NCBI GenBank assembly: GCA_016708585.1
Contig: JADJFK010000013.1
Span: 210,911 to 274,910 of the forward strand
Reading direction: 5' to 3'
Source: Sulfuritalea sp.
Lineage (GTDB): Bacteria > Pseudomonadota > Gammaproteobacteria > Burkholderiales > Rhodocyclaceae
DNA length: 64,000 bases
Shown piece by piece: positions 7,793-18,000 of this stretch. A program made the translations under genes and the position numbers. The first letter of the stretch is position 1. Every line of letters starts with the position of its first letter. A model generated the notes under the pieces. That model did no database searches, was not told the DNA's origin, and worked only from the letters and a program-made list of their open reading frames with translations.

Positions 7793-9034
7793 ATGGAAAC
7801 CCACCTCGCCGATTTCATCCGTCATACCACCGCCGGCCGCGAGGCCGAGGAAATCCTGCGCCGCTGCGTGCATTGCGGCTTCTGCACCGCGACCTGCCCG
7901 ACCTACCAGCTGCTGGGCGACGAGCTCGACGGACCGCGCGGCCGCATCTACCTGATCAAGCAGGTGCTGGAAGGCGCCGAGCCGACGGCAAAGACCCGGT
8001 TGCATCTCGACCGCTGCCTGACCTGTCGCTCCTGCGAATCGACCTGCCCATCCGGCGTGCATTACTCGCGCCTGCTCGACATCGGCCGCGAAGTGGTCGA
8101 GCAGAAGGTGCCGCGCAGCGGCAGCGACGCCTTCATGCGCGCGACGCTGAAGAACCTGCTGCCGCGCTCGACGGTGTTCGGCACGGCGATGAAGCTGGGG
8201 CAGTCGGTGCGCATGCTTTTGCCCGGCGCTTTGCGCGCCAAGGTGCCGCCGCTGAGTTCGGCCGGTGTGCGGCCTCACCGTTCGCATGCGCGGCAGATGA
8301 TCGCGCTGGCGGGCTGCGTGCAACCGTCGATGTATCCCAACATCAATGGCGCCACCCGCCGCGTGCTAGACCGCCTCGGCATACAGATGGTGGAAGCCGC
8401 TGGCGCCGGCTGTTGCGGCGCGGTGCGCCTGCACCTGAATGCCGCCGAAGCAGCGCGCGACGACGCCCGTCGCAACATCGATGCCTGGTGGCCGCTGCTC
8501 GAAGCCGGCGCCGAGTGCCTGGTGATGACGGCCTCCGGCTGCGGCTCGCACGTGGTCGACTATGCCCATCAGCTGCAGGAGGACCCGGACTACGCGGTCA
8601 AGGCGGCACGCGTGGTGCTGGCGACGCGCGACATCAGCGAAGTCATCACGGCGGAAGCCGACGCGCTGGGCGCGCTCCTGAAGGACTGCCCGCCGCTGCC
8701 GGAAAGCGCCAGGCGGCTGGCCTTCCAGAGCCCCTGCAGCCTGCAGCACGGGCTCAAGATCCGCGGCATCGTCGAGTCGCTGCTGACCGCGGCCGGCTAT
8801 ACCCTGACGCCGGTGGCCGATTCCCACCTTTGCTGCGGCTCGGCGGGCACCTACTCGGTGCTGCAGCCTGAAATCTCGAAGCGCCTGCAGGCCAACAAAC
8901 TCGCTGCGCTCACGGCCGGTGCGCCGGCCGCGATCGCCAGCGCCAATGTCGGCTGCATGGGCCACCTGCAGGGCGGCACCGATGTGCCGGTGCGGCACTG
9001 GATAGAACTGATCGACGAACGCCTGTCGGCCTGA
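7793..9034 (+). CDS. glcF: Glycolate oxidase iron-sulfur subunit GlcF
   Basis: A 413-residue protein passing electrons from GlcDE to the quinone pool. Two [4Fe-4S] motifs are visible: CVHCGFCTATCPT (residues about 24-36) and CLTCRSCESTCP (about 76-87). Two CCG-type domains follow (GAGCCGAVRLH and DSHLCCGSAGTY). The ATG at 7793 was chosen because it starts directly at the conserved N-terminus and follows the repeat-derived GGGAG. Its stop overlaps the start of the acyl-CoA synthetase. Confidence 0.95.
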   Translation: METHLADFIRHTTAGREAEEILRRCVHCGFCTATCPTYQLLGDELDGPRGRIYLIKQVLEGAEPTAKTRLHLDRCLTCRSCESTCPSGVHYSRLLDIGREVVEQKVPRSGSDAFMRATLKNLLPRSTVFGTAMKLGQSVRMLLPGALRAKVPPLSSAGVRPHRSHARQMIALAGCVQPSMYPNINGATRRVLDRLGIQMVEAAGAGCCGAVRLHLNAAEAARDDARRNIDAWWPLLEAGAECLVMTASGCGSHVVDYAHQLQEDPDYAVKAARVVLATRDISEVITAEADALGALLKDCPPLPESARRLAFQSPCSLQHGLKIRGIVESLLTAAGYTLTPVADSHLCCGSAGTYSVLQPEISKRLQANKLAALTAGAPAAIASANVGCMGHLQGGTDVPVRHWIELIDERLSA

Positions 9035-10695
9035 TGGACATCCAGCTCGACAGCGCCGCGCGCGACTGGGCCACGCTGCATTCGAGTTTCCGCTGGAACG
9101 TCCCGGCGCGCTACAACATCGCTGCGGCCTGCTGCGGTCGCTGGGCCGGGGATCGTTCCCGCTTCGCGCTGTATTACGAGGACGAGACGGGGCACACGGA
9201 AGCCTGGAGTTTCTGGGATGTGCAGCAGGCCGCCAACCGCCTGTGCAACGTGCTCGGCGCGATGGGTGTCATGGCCGGCGACCGCGTCGCCATCATCCTG
9301 CCGCAGCGGCCGGAAACCGGCATCGCGCACATGGCCTGCTACCAGATGGGCGCGATCGCGGTGCCGGTCTCGCACCTGTTCGGCGCCGACGCGCTGGAAT
9401 TCCGCCTGACGCATGCCGGGGTGCGCGTCGCCATCATCGACGAAGGCGGGCTGGAGAAACTAGGCGCCGTGCGCGAGAAGCTGCCGGACCTGAAGCACGT
9501 GATCGGCGTCGGCGGCGCGCGCGAAGCCTGGGTGCGCGAATGGAGCGCGCTGCTGCCGCTGGCCTCGTCGCGCTACGTGGCGCGCGACACTGCCGCCGAC
9601 GATCCCGCCATGATCATCTATACCAGCGGCACCACGGGCAACCCGAAGGGCGCGCTGATCGCGCAGCGCAGCCTGATCGGCAACCTCTCGGGCTTCGTCT
9701 GCTCGCATGATTTCTACCCGCAGCGCGGCGACATGTTCTGGTCGCCGGCCGACTGGGCCTGGACCGGCGGCCTGTTCGACGCGCTGCTGCCGAGCTGGGC
9801 TTTCGGCCAGCCGATCCTGGGTTACCGCGGCCGCTTCGACCCGGAGAAGGCTTTCTGGCTGATGGAAAAGTACGGCATACGCAATGCCTTCCTCTTTCCC
9901 ACGGCGCTGAAGATGATGATGAAGGCCGTGCCGCAGCCGGGCGAGAAATACGACCTCGCGCTGCGCTCGATCATGAGCGCCGGCGAGACCGTCGGCGAAG
10001 CCGTCTGTGCCTGGGCGCAGGCAGCGCTGGGCGTGACGGTGAACGAGATGTACGGCCAGACCGAGATCAACTACATCGTCGGCAACTGCGCGGCGGTGAC
10101 GCCGCCCAAGTTCGGTGCCATGGGGCGCGGTTATCCCGGCCACCGCCTCGGCGTACTCGACGACGAAGGCAATCCGGTGGCGCCCGGCGAGATGGGCGAG
10201 GTCTGCGTGCAGCGCGCCTGCAATGGCGAGATGGACCCGGTGTTCATGCTCGGCTACTGGAACAACCCGCAGGCCACGGCGGAAAAATTCTTCGGTGGCG
10301 GCATCGATGATCCGCAGGCCTGGGGCCGCACCGGGGATTTGGCGAAGCTGGACGAGGACGGTGTGCTCTGGTACCAGGGCCGCAGCGACGACATGTTCAA
10401 GAGCGCCGGCTATCGCATCGGGCCGGGCGAGATCGAAAACTGCCTGGTCAAGCATGCGGCGGTGCTCAACGCCGCCGTGATTGGCGCCCCGGACGAAACG
10501 CGCGGCACCGTGGTCAAGGCCTTCATCGTGCTGCAGCCCGGGCAGGCGCCGTCGGCGGCGCTGGAGGCCTCGCTGCAGGACCACGTGCGCAAGTATCTGG
10601 CGCCTTACGAGTATCCCAAGATCATCGAGTTCATCGATGCCCTGCCGATGACCACCACCGGCAAGGTGCAGCGGCGGCTGTTGCGCGGGCGGTAG
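9034..10695 (+). CDS. AMP-dependent acyl-CoA synthetase
   Basis: A 553-residue ANL-superfamily ligase that activates a carboxylic acid to its CoA thioester using ATP. The P-loop IIYTSGTTGNPKGAL, the A5 motif MYGQTE, the hinge motif GRTGDL/GRSDDMFKSAGYRIGPGEIE and the C-terminal catalytic lysine in TTTGKVQRRLL are all present, so it should be active. It resembles medium-chain/aryl-type (ACSM-like) synthetases more than canonical Acs. It is coupled to glcF by overlap and ends the operon. The substrate cannot be read from sequence; placement hints at a short hydroxyacid or a co-metabolised acid. Twin hairpins follow. Confidence 0.88.
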   Translation: MDIQLDSAARDWATLHSSFRWNVPARYNIAAACCGRWAGDRSRFALYYEDETGHTEAWSFWDVQQAANRLCNVLGAMGVMAGDRVAIILPQRPETGIAHMACYQMGAIAVPVSHLFGADALEFRLTHAGVRVAIIDEGGLEKLGAVREKLPDLKHVIGVGGAREAWVREWSALLPLASSRYVARDTAADDPAMIIYTSGTTGNPKGALIAQRSLIGNLSGFVCSHDFYPQRGDMFWSPADWAWTGGLFDALLPSWAFGQPILGYRGRFDPEKAFWLMEKYGIRNAFLFPTALKMMMKAVPQPGEKYDLALRSIMSAGETVGEAVCAWAQAALGVTVNEMYGQTEINYIVGNCAAVTPPKFGAMGRGYPGHRLGVLDDEGNPVAPGEMGEVCVQRACNGEMDPVFMLGYWNNPQATAEKFFGGGIDDPQAWGRTGDLAKLDEDGVLWYQGRSDDMFKSAGYRIGPGEIENCLVKHAAVLNAAVIGAPDETRGTVVKAFIVLQPGQAPSAALEASLQDHVRKYLAPYEYPKIIEFIDALPMTTTGKVQRRLLRGR

Positions 10696-10740
10696 GGCGG
10701 GCTTCAGCCCGCCAAACACCCCGGCCGACTGAAGTCGGCC
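10696..10740. terminator. Twin hairpins between convergent acs-like gene and corA
   Basis: Two perfect hairpins fill the 45-bp gap: GGCGGGC-TTCA-GCCCGCC (10696-10713) and GGCCGACT-GA-AGTCGGCC (10723-10740). Without a T-tract they are more likely REP-like elements or Rho-independent-like stops acting in both directions. Confidence 0.6.
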
Positions 10741-11841
10741 CTATTTCAGCCAGCGCCGGCGCCAGAAGATGATGGACAGTGTGGTGGCGACCGCCGCCAT
10801 CATTCCGATGGCGACGAAAAATCCGGTCGGCCAGTCGAGCAGCGGCATGGTGCGGAAGTTCATGCCGAAGATGCCCGAGATCAGCGTCGCCGGCATGAAG
10901 ATGATGGCGACCACGGTCAGCGCGCGGACCTCCTGGTTGACCCGGTTGCTGGCCGCCGAGAGGTAGATGTCGAGCATGCCGGCGATCATGTCGCGGCTGG
11001 CTTCCAGCGATTCGATGGCGTGCACGGTGTGGTCATACACGTCGCGCAGGTAGGGTCGGGTTTCGGGGCGGAAGAAGCGCTCGTCGGCGCGCGTCAGGCT
11101 GTTGATCACTTCGCGCAGCGGCCAGATCGAGCGGCGCAGGTTCAGCGTCTCGCGCTTGAGTTGATGCACCAGTTGCAGCGCACCCGGCCGCGGGTGCTCC
11201 AGCATCATGTCTTCCAGTTCCTCGGTGCGTTCGCCGATGTTCTCGAGGATGGTGAAATAGCGGTCGACGATGGCGTCGAGCAGGGAATAGGCGAGATAGT
11301 CGGCGCCGAGCCTGCGGATCTGGCCGCGATCCTGGCGCAGGCGTTCGCGCACCGGGTCGAAGCGGCCGCTGGGGCGTTCCTGGAAGCTGAGGACGAAGTT
11401 GGGGCCGAGGATCAGGCTGACCTGGTCGGAGCCGATCTCCCGGCTGTCGCCATCGACTTCGAAGAAGCGGGCGACGATGAACAGGTAATCGCCGTAGTCG
11501 TCGACCTTGGGTCGCTGGTTGGTGTTGAGGATGTCTTCCAGCACCAGGGGGTGCAGCCGGAAGCGGCGGCCGATTTCGGCCATCACCTCGGGTTCGTGCA
11601 GGCCATGCACGTTGAGCCAGAGCACCGGCAGGGCCGGCCGGTAGGCCTGCGACTCCGCCAGCGAGGTGAATTGGCGCTCGACCAGGTCGGCCTCGCCGTA
11701 TTCGAGCAGGGTAATCGTGGCCTGCTCGGTCTTGCGCTCGCCGAGGTGGATCAGCGCCCCCGGCGCCAGTCCCACCTTGGCGGTTTGCGAGAGGCGTTTC
11801 GCGGCGCGGGGGTGGGCGCGATGCGGCTTCGAACTGGTCAT
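10741..11841 (-). CDS. corA: Magnesium/cobalt transporter CorA
   Basis: A 366-residue CorA-family channel for Mg2+ (also Co2+/Ni2+). It has a long cytoplasmic domain (residues about 30-300), then two C-terminal membrane helices joined by the signature loop GIFGMNF, which carries the GMN selectivity motif, and a basic end (WRRRWLK). The start at 11841 gives the family length; the longer frame upstream crosses pntA and is not credible. Transcribed divergently from pntA across about 144 bp and convergent with the glycolate operon. Confidence 0.93.
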   Translation of the reverse strand: MTSSKPHRAHPRAAKRLSQTAKVGLAPGALIHLGERKTEQATITLLEYGEADLVERQFTSLAESQAYRPALPVLWLNVHGLHEPEVMAEIGRRFRLHPLVLEDILNTNQRPKVDDYGDYLFIVARFFEVDGDSREIGSDQVSLILGPNFVLSFQERPSGRFDPVRERLRQDRGQIRRLGADYLAYSLLDAIVDRYFTILENIGERTEELEDMMLEHPRPGALQLVHQLKRETLNLRRSIWPLREVINSLTRADERFFRPETRPYLRDVYDHTVHAIESLEASRDMIAGMLDIYLSAASNRVNQEVRALTVVAIIFMPATLISGIFGMNFRTMPLLDWPTGFFVAIGMMAAVATTLSIIFWRRRWLK

Positions 11842-11985
11842 GGCGGGCGGCTCATCGGCAGGCGAAAGGCGTATCATACGGCGGCGCATAAAGGCGTGGG
11901 CGCGGCGTAAATCAGGTGCGGGCGGGAAGTGCGCCGCAACGGGCCGCGGCTCAAGAGCATCGAAAAACAGGTGAATGGGAGAATC

Positions 11986-13572
11986 ATGGCGCTGACAATT
12001 GGAGTTCCCCGCGAAACGCTGGCGGGCGAAAGGCGTGTGGCCACGGTACCGGAAGTCGTTGAAAAGCTGATCAAGCTGGGCTTCGCCGTGGCGGTCGAAT
12101 CCGGCGCCGGCGACGCCGCGAATTGCAGCGACGACAGCTACCGCGCCGCCGGCGCCACGGTCATCGACGGCGCCGCCAGTCTGTGGGCGGCCTCCGACAT
12201 CGTGTTCAAGGTCGGCGTACCGACGCCGGCGGAAGTCGGCCTGCTGCGCGCAGGCGGCACCCTGATCGGCTTCGTCTGGCCGGCGCAGAACCCGGAACTG
12301 ATGCAGCAACTGGCGGCGAAAAAGGCCACCGTGCTGGCGATCGACGCCCTGCCGCGCCAGCTCTCGCGCGCGCAGAAGATGGATGCCCTGACGTCCCAGG
12401 CCGGCGTTGCCGGCTACCGCGCCGTGATCGAGGCGGCCAACGCCTTCGGCCGCTTCTTCAACGGCCAGATCACCGCCGCCGGCAAGGTGCCGCCGGCCAA
12501 GGTCTTCATCGCCGGCGCAGGCGTCGCGGGGCTGGCCGCGATCGGTACGGCGGCCAGCCTGGGCGCCATCGTGCGCGCCAACGACACCCGCGCCGAGGTC
12601 GCCGACCAGGTCGTTTCGCTGGGCGGCGAATTCGTCAAGGTCGATTACGAGGAGGAAGGTTCCGGCGGCGGCGGCTACGCCAAGGTCATGAGCGAGGGCT
12701 TCCAGCAGGCCCAGCGCGAGATGTACGCGAAGCAGGCGCGCGAAGTCGACATCATCATCACCACCGCGCTGATTCCCGGCAAGCCGGCGCCGCGGCTGAT
12801 CACCGCCGAGATGGTGCAGAGCATGAAGCCCGGCAGCGTGATCGTGGACATGGCGGCCGAGCGCGGCGGTAACTGCGAGCTGACCGAGCCGGGCAAGGCG
12901 GTGGTGAAGCACGGCGTCACCATCATCGGCTACAGCGACCTGAATTCGCGGCTGGCCAAGCAGTCCTCGACGCTCTACGCCACCAACCTGTTCCGCCTCA
13001 TGGAGGAGTTGTGCAAGACCAAGGACGGCGTGGTCAACGTCAACATGGAAGACGACGCGATCCGCGGCCTGACCGTGATCAAGGAGGGCGAAGTGACCTG
13101 GCCGGCACCGCCGCCCAAGCTGCCGGCCGCGCCGCCGCCGAAACCGGCCGCCGCCGCAGCCGCCGCCAAGAAGGGCGGCCACGGCCATGGCGCGCCCGCC
13201 GAACCCATGGCGGCCGGCACGCTGGCGACCATGTTCGCCGTTGCCGCGGGCCTGTTCTGGTTCGTCGGCGCCAACGCACCGCAGGCCTTCCTCGCCCACT
13301 TCACCGTGTTCGTGCTGGCCTGCTTCGTCGGCTACATGGTGGTGTGGAACGTGACGCCGGCCCTGCATACGCCGCTGATGAGCGTGACCAACGCGATTTC
13401 ATCGATCATCTGCATCGGCGCCCTGGTGCAGATCGCGCCGCCGCTGGCGGGCGGAGCGCCGCCGGATACGTGGATACGCTGGCTGGCGGTCGGCGGCATC
13501 GCGCTGACGGCGGTCAACATGTTCGGCGGTTTCGCCGTGACCCAGCGCATGCTGGACATGTTCCGCAAATAG
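11986..13572 (+). CDS. pntA: NAD(P) transhydrogenase subunit alpha
   Basis: A 528-residue protein of the proton-translocating transhydrogenase, which moves hydride between NADH and NADP+ using the proton gradient. The N-terminal NAD-binding domain I contains IGVPRETLAGERRVA, the Rossmann motif GAGVAGLAAIGTA and NDTRAEVADQV. A Pro/Ala-rich linker with GHGHG (about residues 375-405) leads to three or four C-terminal membrane helices. The ATG at 11986 matches the family N-terminus. pntB starts 13 bases downstream. Confidence 0.96.
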   Translation: MALTIGVPRETLAGERRVATVPEVVEKLIKLGFAVAVESGAGDAANCSDDSYRAAGATVIDGAASLWAASDIVFKVGVPTPAEVGLLRAGGTLIGFVWPAQNPELMQQLAAKKATVLAIDALPRQLSRAQKMDALTSQAGVAGYRAVIEAANAFGRFFNGQITAAGKVPPAKVFIAGAGVAGLAAIGTAASLGAIVRANDTRAEVADQVVSLGGEFVKVDYEEEGSGGGGYAKVMSEGFQQAQREMYAKQAREVDIIITTALIPGKPAPRLITAEMVQSMKPGSVIVDMAAERGGNCELTEPGKAVVKHGVTIIGYSDLNSRLAKQSSTLYATNLFRLMEELCKTKDGVVNVNMEDDAIRGLTVIKEGEVTWPAPPPKLPAAPPPKPAAAAAAAKKGGHGHGAPAEPMAAGTLATMFAVAAGLFWFVGANAPQAFLAHFTVFVLACFVGYMVVWNVTPALHTPLMSVTNAISSIICIGALVQIAPPLAGGAPPDTWIRWLAVGGIALTAVNMFGGFAVTQRMLDMFRK

Positions 13573-13585
13573 GAGACACATCGAA

Positions 13586-15001
13586 ATGTCCGGAAACCTG
13601 GCAACCGTCTCCTACATCGGAGCAACCATCCTCTTCATCCTCAGCCTCGGCGGGCTGTCGAATCCCGAGACCTCGCGCCGCGGCAACCTCTACGGCATGA
13701 TCGGCATGACCATCGCCGTACTGGCCACGGTGTTCGGGCCGCGCGTCACGGCGGCAGGCTACCCCTGGATCATCGGCGCCATGGTGGCCGGCGGCGCCAT
13801 CGGCCTCTACGCGGCGAAAGTCGTCAAGATGACGCAGATGCCGGAGCTGGTGGCGCTGATGCACAGCCTGGTCGGCCTTGCCGCCTGTCTGGTCGGCTTC
13901 GCCAGCTACATCGACACCTCGGCGCCGCTGACCGGCGCCGAGAAGACCATCCACGAGCTGGAAATCTACATCGGCATCCTGATTGGCGCGGTGACTTTCT
14001 CCGGCTCGCTGATCGCCTTCGGCAAGCTCAACGGCAAGATCGGCGGCGCGCCGCTGCTGCTGCCGGCACGCCACTGGCTCAACCTGATCGGCCTGCTGGT
14101 GGTGATCTGGTTCGGCGGCAAGTTCATCGCCGCCCATTCGATCAGCGACGGCATGACGCCGCTGATCATCATGACCGTGATCGCGCTGCTGTTCGGCATC
14201 CACATGGTGATGGCCATCGGCGGCGCCGACATGCCGGTGGTGGTCTCGATGCTCAACAGCTATTCCGGCTGGGCGGCGGCGGCGACCGGCTTCATGCTGT
14301 CGAACGACCTGCTGATCGTGGTCGGCGCGCTGGTGGGGTCCTCCGGCGCGATCCTGTCCTACATCATGTGCAAGGCGATGAACCGCCACTTCATCAGCGT
14401 GATCGCCGGCGGCTTCGGCACCGGCGGCGGCGCACCCGCGGCGCCCAAGGGCGAGGCCGCGGCGCCTGCCGGCGAAGTGGTGCCCGTCAGCGCCACCGAG
14501 ACCGCCGAACTGCTGAAGGAGGCCAAGAGCGTGATCATCGTTCCCGGCTACGGCATGGCGGTGGCCCAGGCCCAGCACACGGTGTATGAGATCACCAAGC
14601 ACCTGCGCGAGAAGGGCGTGAACATCCGCTTCGGCATCCATCCGGTGGCGGGGCGCATGCCCGGCCACATGAACGTGCTGCTGGCCGAAGCCAAGGTGCC
14701 CTACGACATCGTGCTGGAAATGGACGAGCTCAACGACGACTTCCCGGCCACCGACGTCGCCATGGTGATCGGCGCCAACGACATCGTCAATCCGGCGGCG
14801 CAGGACGACCCGACCAGCCCGATCGCCGGCATGCCGGTGCTCGAAGTCTGGAAGGCCAAGACCTCGATCGTCATGAAGCGTTCCATGGCCTCCGGATACG
14901 CCGGTGTGGACAATCCGCTCTTCTACAAGGAGAACAACCGCATGCTGTTCGGCGATGCGAAGAAGATGCTGGACGAGGTACTGGTGGCGCTGAAGAGCTG
15001 A
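13586..15001 (+). CDS. pntB: NAD(P) transhydrogenase subunit beta
   Basis: A 471-residue subunit with about eight membrane helices (residues 1-270) and a C-terminal NADP-binding domain III. Domain III contains IIVPGYGMAVAQAQH, FGIHPVAGRMPGHMNVLLAEA and GANDIVNPAAQ. It forms the proton channel and NADPH site with PntA. A copy of the dispersed motif starts two bases after its stop, followed by a strong terminator shared with the convergent GGDEF-EAL gene. Confidence 0.97.
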   Translation: MSGNLATVSYIGATILFILSLGGLSNPETSRRGNLYGMIGMTIAVLATVFGPRVTAAGYPWIIGAMVAGGAIGLYAAKVVKMTQMPELVALMHSLVGLAACLVGFASYIDTSAPLTGAEKTIHELEIYIGILIGAVTFSGSLIAFGKLNGKIGGAPLLLPARHWLNLIGLLVVIWFGGKFIAAHSISDGMTPLIIMTVIALLFGIHMVMAIGGADMPVVVSMLNSYSGWAAAATGFMLSNDLLIVVGALVGSSGAILSYIMCKAMNRHFISVIAGGFGTGGGAPAAPKGEAAAPAGEVVPVSATETAELLKEAKSVIIVPGYGMAVAQAQHTVYEITKHLREKGVNIRFGIHPVAGRMPGHMNVLLAEAKVPYDIVLEMDELNDDFPATDVAMVIGANDIVNPAAQDDPTSPIAGMPVLEVWKAKTSIVMKRSMASGYAGVDNPLFYKENNRMLFGDAKKMLDEVLVALKS

Positions 15002-15003
15002 TT

Positions 15004-15027
15004 GCCGTGTCGTGGGCGCCGACTTTC
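15004..15027 (-). repeat. Dispersed 24-bp motif, copy 3 (after pntB)
   Basis: The reverse strand reads GAAAGTCGGCGC, CCACGAC, ACGGC. It lies immediately after the pntB stop, between convergent genes. Confidence 0.65.
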
Positions 15028-15040
15028 GGCGCGCGGAAGG

Positions 15041-15070
15041 AAAAAGCCACGGCAAGCCGTGGCTTTTTTT
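15041..15070. terminator. Bidirectional Rho-independent terminator
   Basis: Stem AAAAAGCCACGGC / GCCGTGGCTTTTT with a minimal AA loop. The A-tract and T-tract flank the GC stem, so it can stop transcripts from pntAB and from the convergent GGDEF-EAL gene. Confidence 0.9.
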
Positions 15071-15097
15071 CGGGATGCCGGCCTGGACCGGTCCGGC

Positions 15098-18000
15098 TCA
15101 GGCCTGCCTCGCAAATTCCTCAAACGCTTCCGGCAACAAGGGGCGGCTGAACAGGTAGCCCTGATAGGCGTGGCAGCCGATGCTGGCAAGGAAGAGGAGT
15201 TGCTCCTCGGTTTCCACGCCCTCGGCGATGACCGGCAGCCCCAGGGTATGCGCCAGGGCAACGATGGTGCGGGCGATGGCGGCATCATTGGGATCGAACA
15301 GGACATCCCGCACGAAGGACTGGTCGATCTTGATCTGGTCGAGTGGCAGGCGTTTGAGATAGGAAAGCGAAGAGTAGCCGGTGCCGAAGTCGTCCAGCGA
15401 AAAGCCCACTTTCTGCTCCTTGAGGGCCGTCATCTTGGTGATGATCTCCTCGACGTTGTCCAGCAGCAGGCTCTCGGTGAGTTCCAGTTTGAGCTTCCTC
15501 GGGTCCGCGTTGTTGCCGTCGAGCGCGGCCAGCACCTGGCCGTAGAAATCCCGTTGCCGGAACTGCTGGGCGCTGACATTGACCGCCATGGTGAGGTGGG
15601 CGGTTTCCGGCCGCCTTGCCCAGGCATTGAGTTGCGCGCAGGCCTTGTCCAGTGCCCACAGTCCGAGCGGCAGGATCAGGCCGGTATCTTCGGCCAGCGG
15701 AATGAATTCCGCCGGAAGGACGATGCCGCGCTGCGGATGGTTCCAGCGTATCAGCGCTTCGACGCCCGTGGTGCGGCCAATACGATCCACCTGGGGCTGG
15801 TAGTGAAGGACGAACTGGTTTTTTTCTATGCCCTGGCGCAGGTCAGCCTCCATGGCGACCCGCGCGGCAACCACGGTTTGCATTTCCGGGTCGAAAAAGC
15901 GCAGCGCGTTGCGGCCCGATTTCTTGGCCTGATACATGGCCAGATCGGCCTGCTTGAGCAATTCCTCGACTGAAGTGTGCTGGTCGCCGAACAGGGTGAC
16001 GCCGATGCTTGGCGTGCTGTGGTGCTTGGTTTCGCCAAGCATGTAGGGCTGGTTGAGCGCGGAAAGGATCTTTTCACCGACCGAATCGGCCCGGCCGATC
16101 GCCTCCAGGAGTTTCTCGTCGAGGTCTTCAAGCATTACGACGAATTCGTCGCCACCGAGGCGGGCCACCGTGTCGCTCTCGCGGATGCAGCCGGCGAGCC
16201 GCCGGGCGACCTGTTGCAGCAGCAGGTCGCCTTTATCATGGCCCAGCGTGTCGTTGAGATCCTTGAAGTCGTCGAGGTCGATGAAAAAAAGTGCGCCATG
16301 GCGCTTGTTGCGCGCACTGGCGGCCAGGGCATGCTGCAGGCGGTCGAGCAGCAGGCGCCGGTTGGGCAGGCCGGTCAAGGGGTCCGAGAACGCCAGAAGC
16401 CGGATTTGCTCTTCGGTGCGCTTGTGCTGCGTGATGTCGGAGAAGGTGGCGACATAGTTGGTCAGCCGGCCCTGCTTGTCGTGCACGGCGGCTATTGACA
16501 GCCACTCCGGATACAGTTCGCCGCACTTGCGCCGGTTCCAGATTTCGCCCCGCCAGCGGCCTGTGCTGAAGAGGCTTGCCCACATCTCCCGATAGAACGT
16601 CTTGTCGTGGCGGCCCGACTGCAGCAGGCGTGGATTTAGGCCGAGAACCTCGCTTTCCTCGTAGCCGGTGATCTCGGTGAAGGCGCGGTTGACTGCAATG
16701 ATCGCACCGTCGGGCTTGGTGATGGTCACGCCTTCCGCGCTGCTCTCGAATACCGTGGCGGCCTGCCGCAGGTTGTCTTCCAGGCGCTTGCGTTCGGTGA
16801 TGTCGAGCATCACGCCGACCAGGCCGGCCGCCGTCCCGTCGGGTCGGGTGAAGGCCGCCTTGTGGAACATCACGTCGCGCATCTCGCCGTTGGCGCAGCG
16901 GGCCTGGCTTTCGTAGATCTGCGACCCCGGCTTGTCGAGGAGTTCACGGTCGGCGGCGACGTATTTGTCGGCCAGTTCCGGCGGGGCAATGTCGTGCGGC
17001 GTCATGCCGATCAACTCGCTCGCCGGTCGTCCGATGAATGCTTCGAAGGCGCTGTTGCAACCCAGGTAACGCACTTTCGCGTCCTTGTAGAAAACCGGGC
17101 TGGGAATCGCCTCGATCAGTTGCTGCTGGAAATGAAGCTGCTGCGAGAGTTCCGCCGTGCGTTCGCTGACGCGCTCCTCGAGTTCGTCGTGGCTGCGGCG
17201 CAGCGCCTCGTCCGCCCGCTTGTAGGCGGTACGGTCCTCGAGGAGCCAGATTGTTCCCTCTGCCGGCTGGTCCGGATTGCTGACGTAGCCGATCAGGTTG
17301 ATCCACAAGTCGGTACCGTCCTGGCGCCGCATGTACAGCTCGGTCTGGAACGGTTTGGCCGCGGACAGCAGGGGACCGGCCAGGCGTCCGAGTTCATCGT
17401 ATTCCTCGCCGGATCGGTACAGCACGTGTCCCGGTTGGCCGATGGCATGGCTTTCCGAAAATCCGAACATTTCGCCGAACTTGCGGTTGTGGCGCCTTAT
17501 CTTGCGATCGCGGGTGAGCAATATGCCGACCGAGGCATTGTCCATGATCGCCCCGAGTTCGCGCAGCGCCGCCTTCAACTGTTCCTGGGCCTGCCGCCTT
17601 TCCTCGATGTCCTCGCCGATCCAGATGACGCCGCGATCCAGGTTTCCGGGATCGATCGCCTTGGCAAGAAAATGGCACCAGACCAGGCTGCCGTCCTTGC
17701 GCCGGTACTGCGCTTCGCCGCTGTGTGACTTTCCCGCCGCCAGCAGCGGGCCAACCGCCTGTCCCTGCGCCAGCGAGGCTTCCTTGCTCGCGGCGATGAC
17801 GACCATCGACTGGCCAATCAGCTCCTCCGGCGCATAGCCCAGAATTTCCGCGGCGCGGGGGTTGCAGCGCTGCAATACCAGGCCGTGCGAGTAGATGATG
17901 CCGACCGAGGCATTGGTAAAGATCGCCTCGAGTTCAAGCAGGGTTTGCCGCTGCCTTGCTTCCTCCGCCCGGCGCGCCGAAATGTCGTTGAGGATCCAGA

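Noticed and set aside
11842..13368. N-terminal extension of corA to 875 codons
   Set aside because: It runs antisense through pntA. CorA of normal length starts at 11841.
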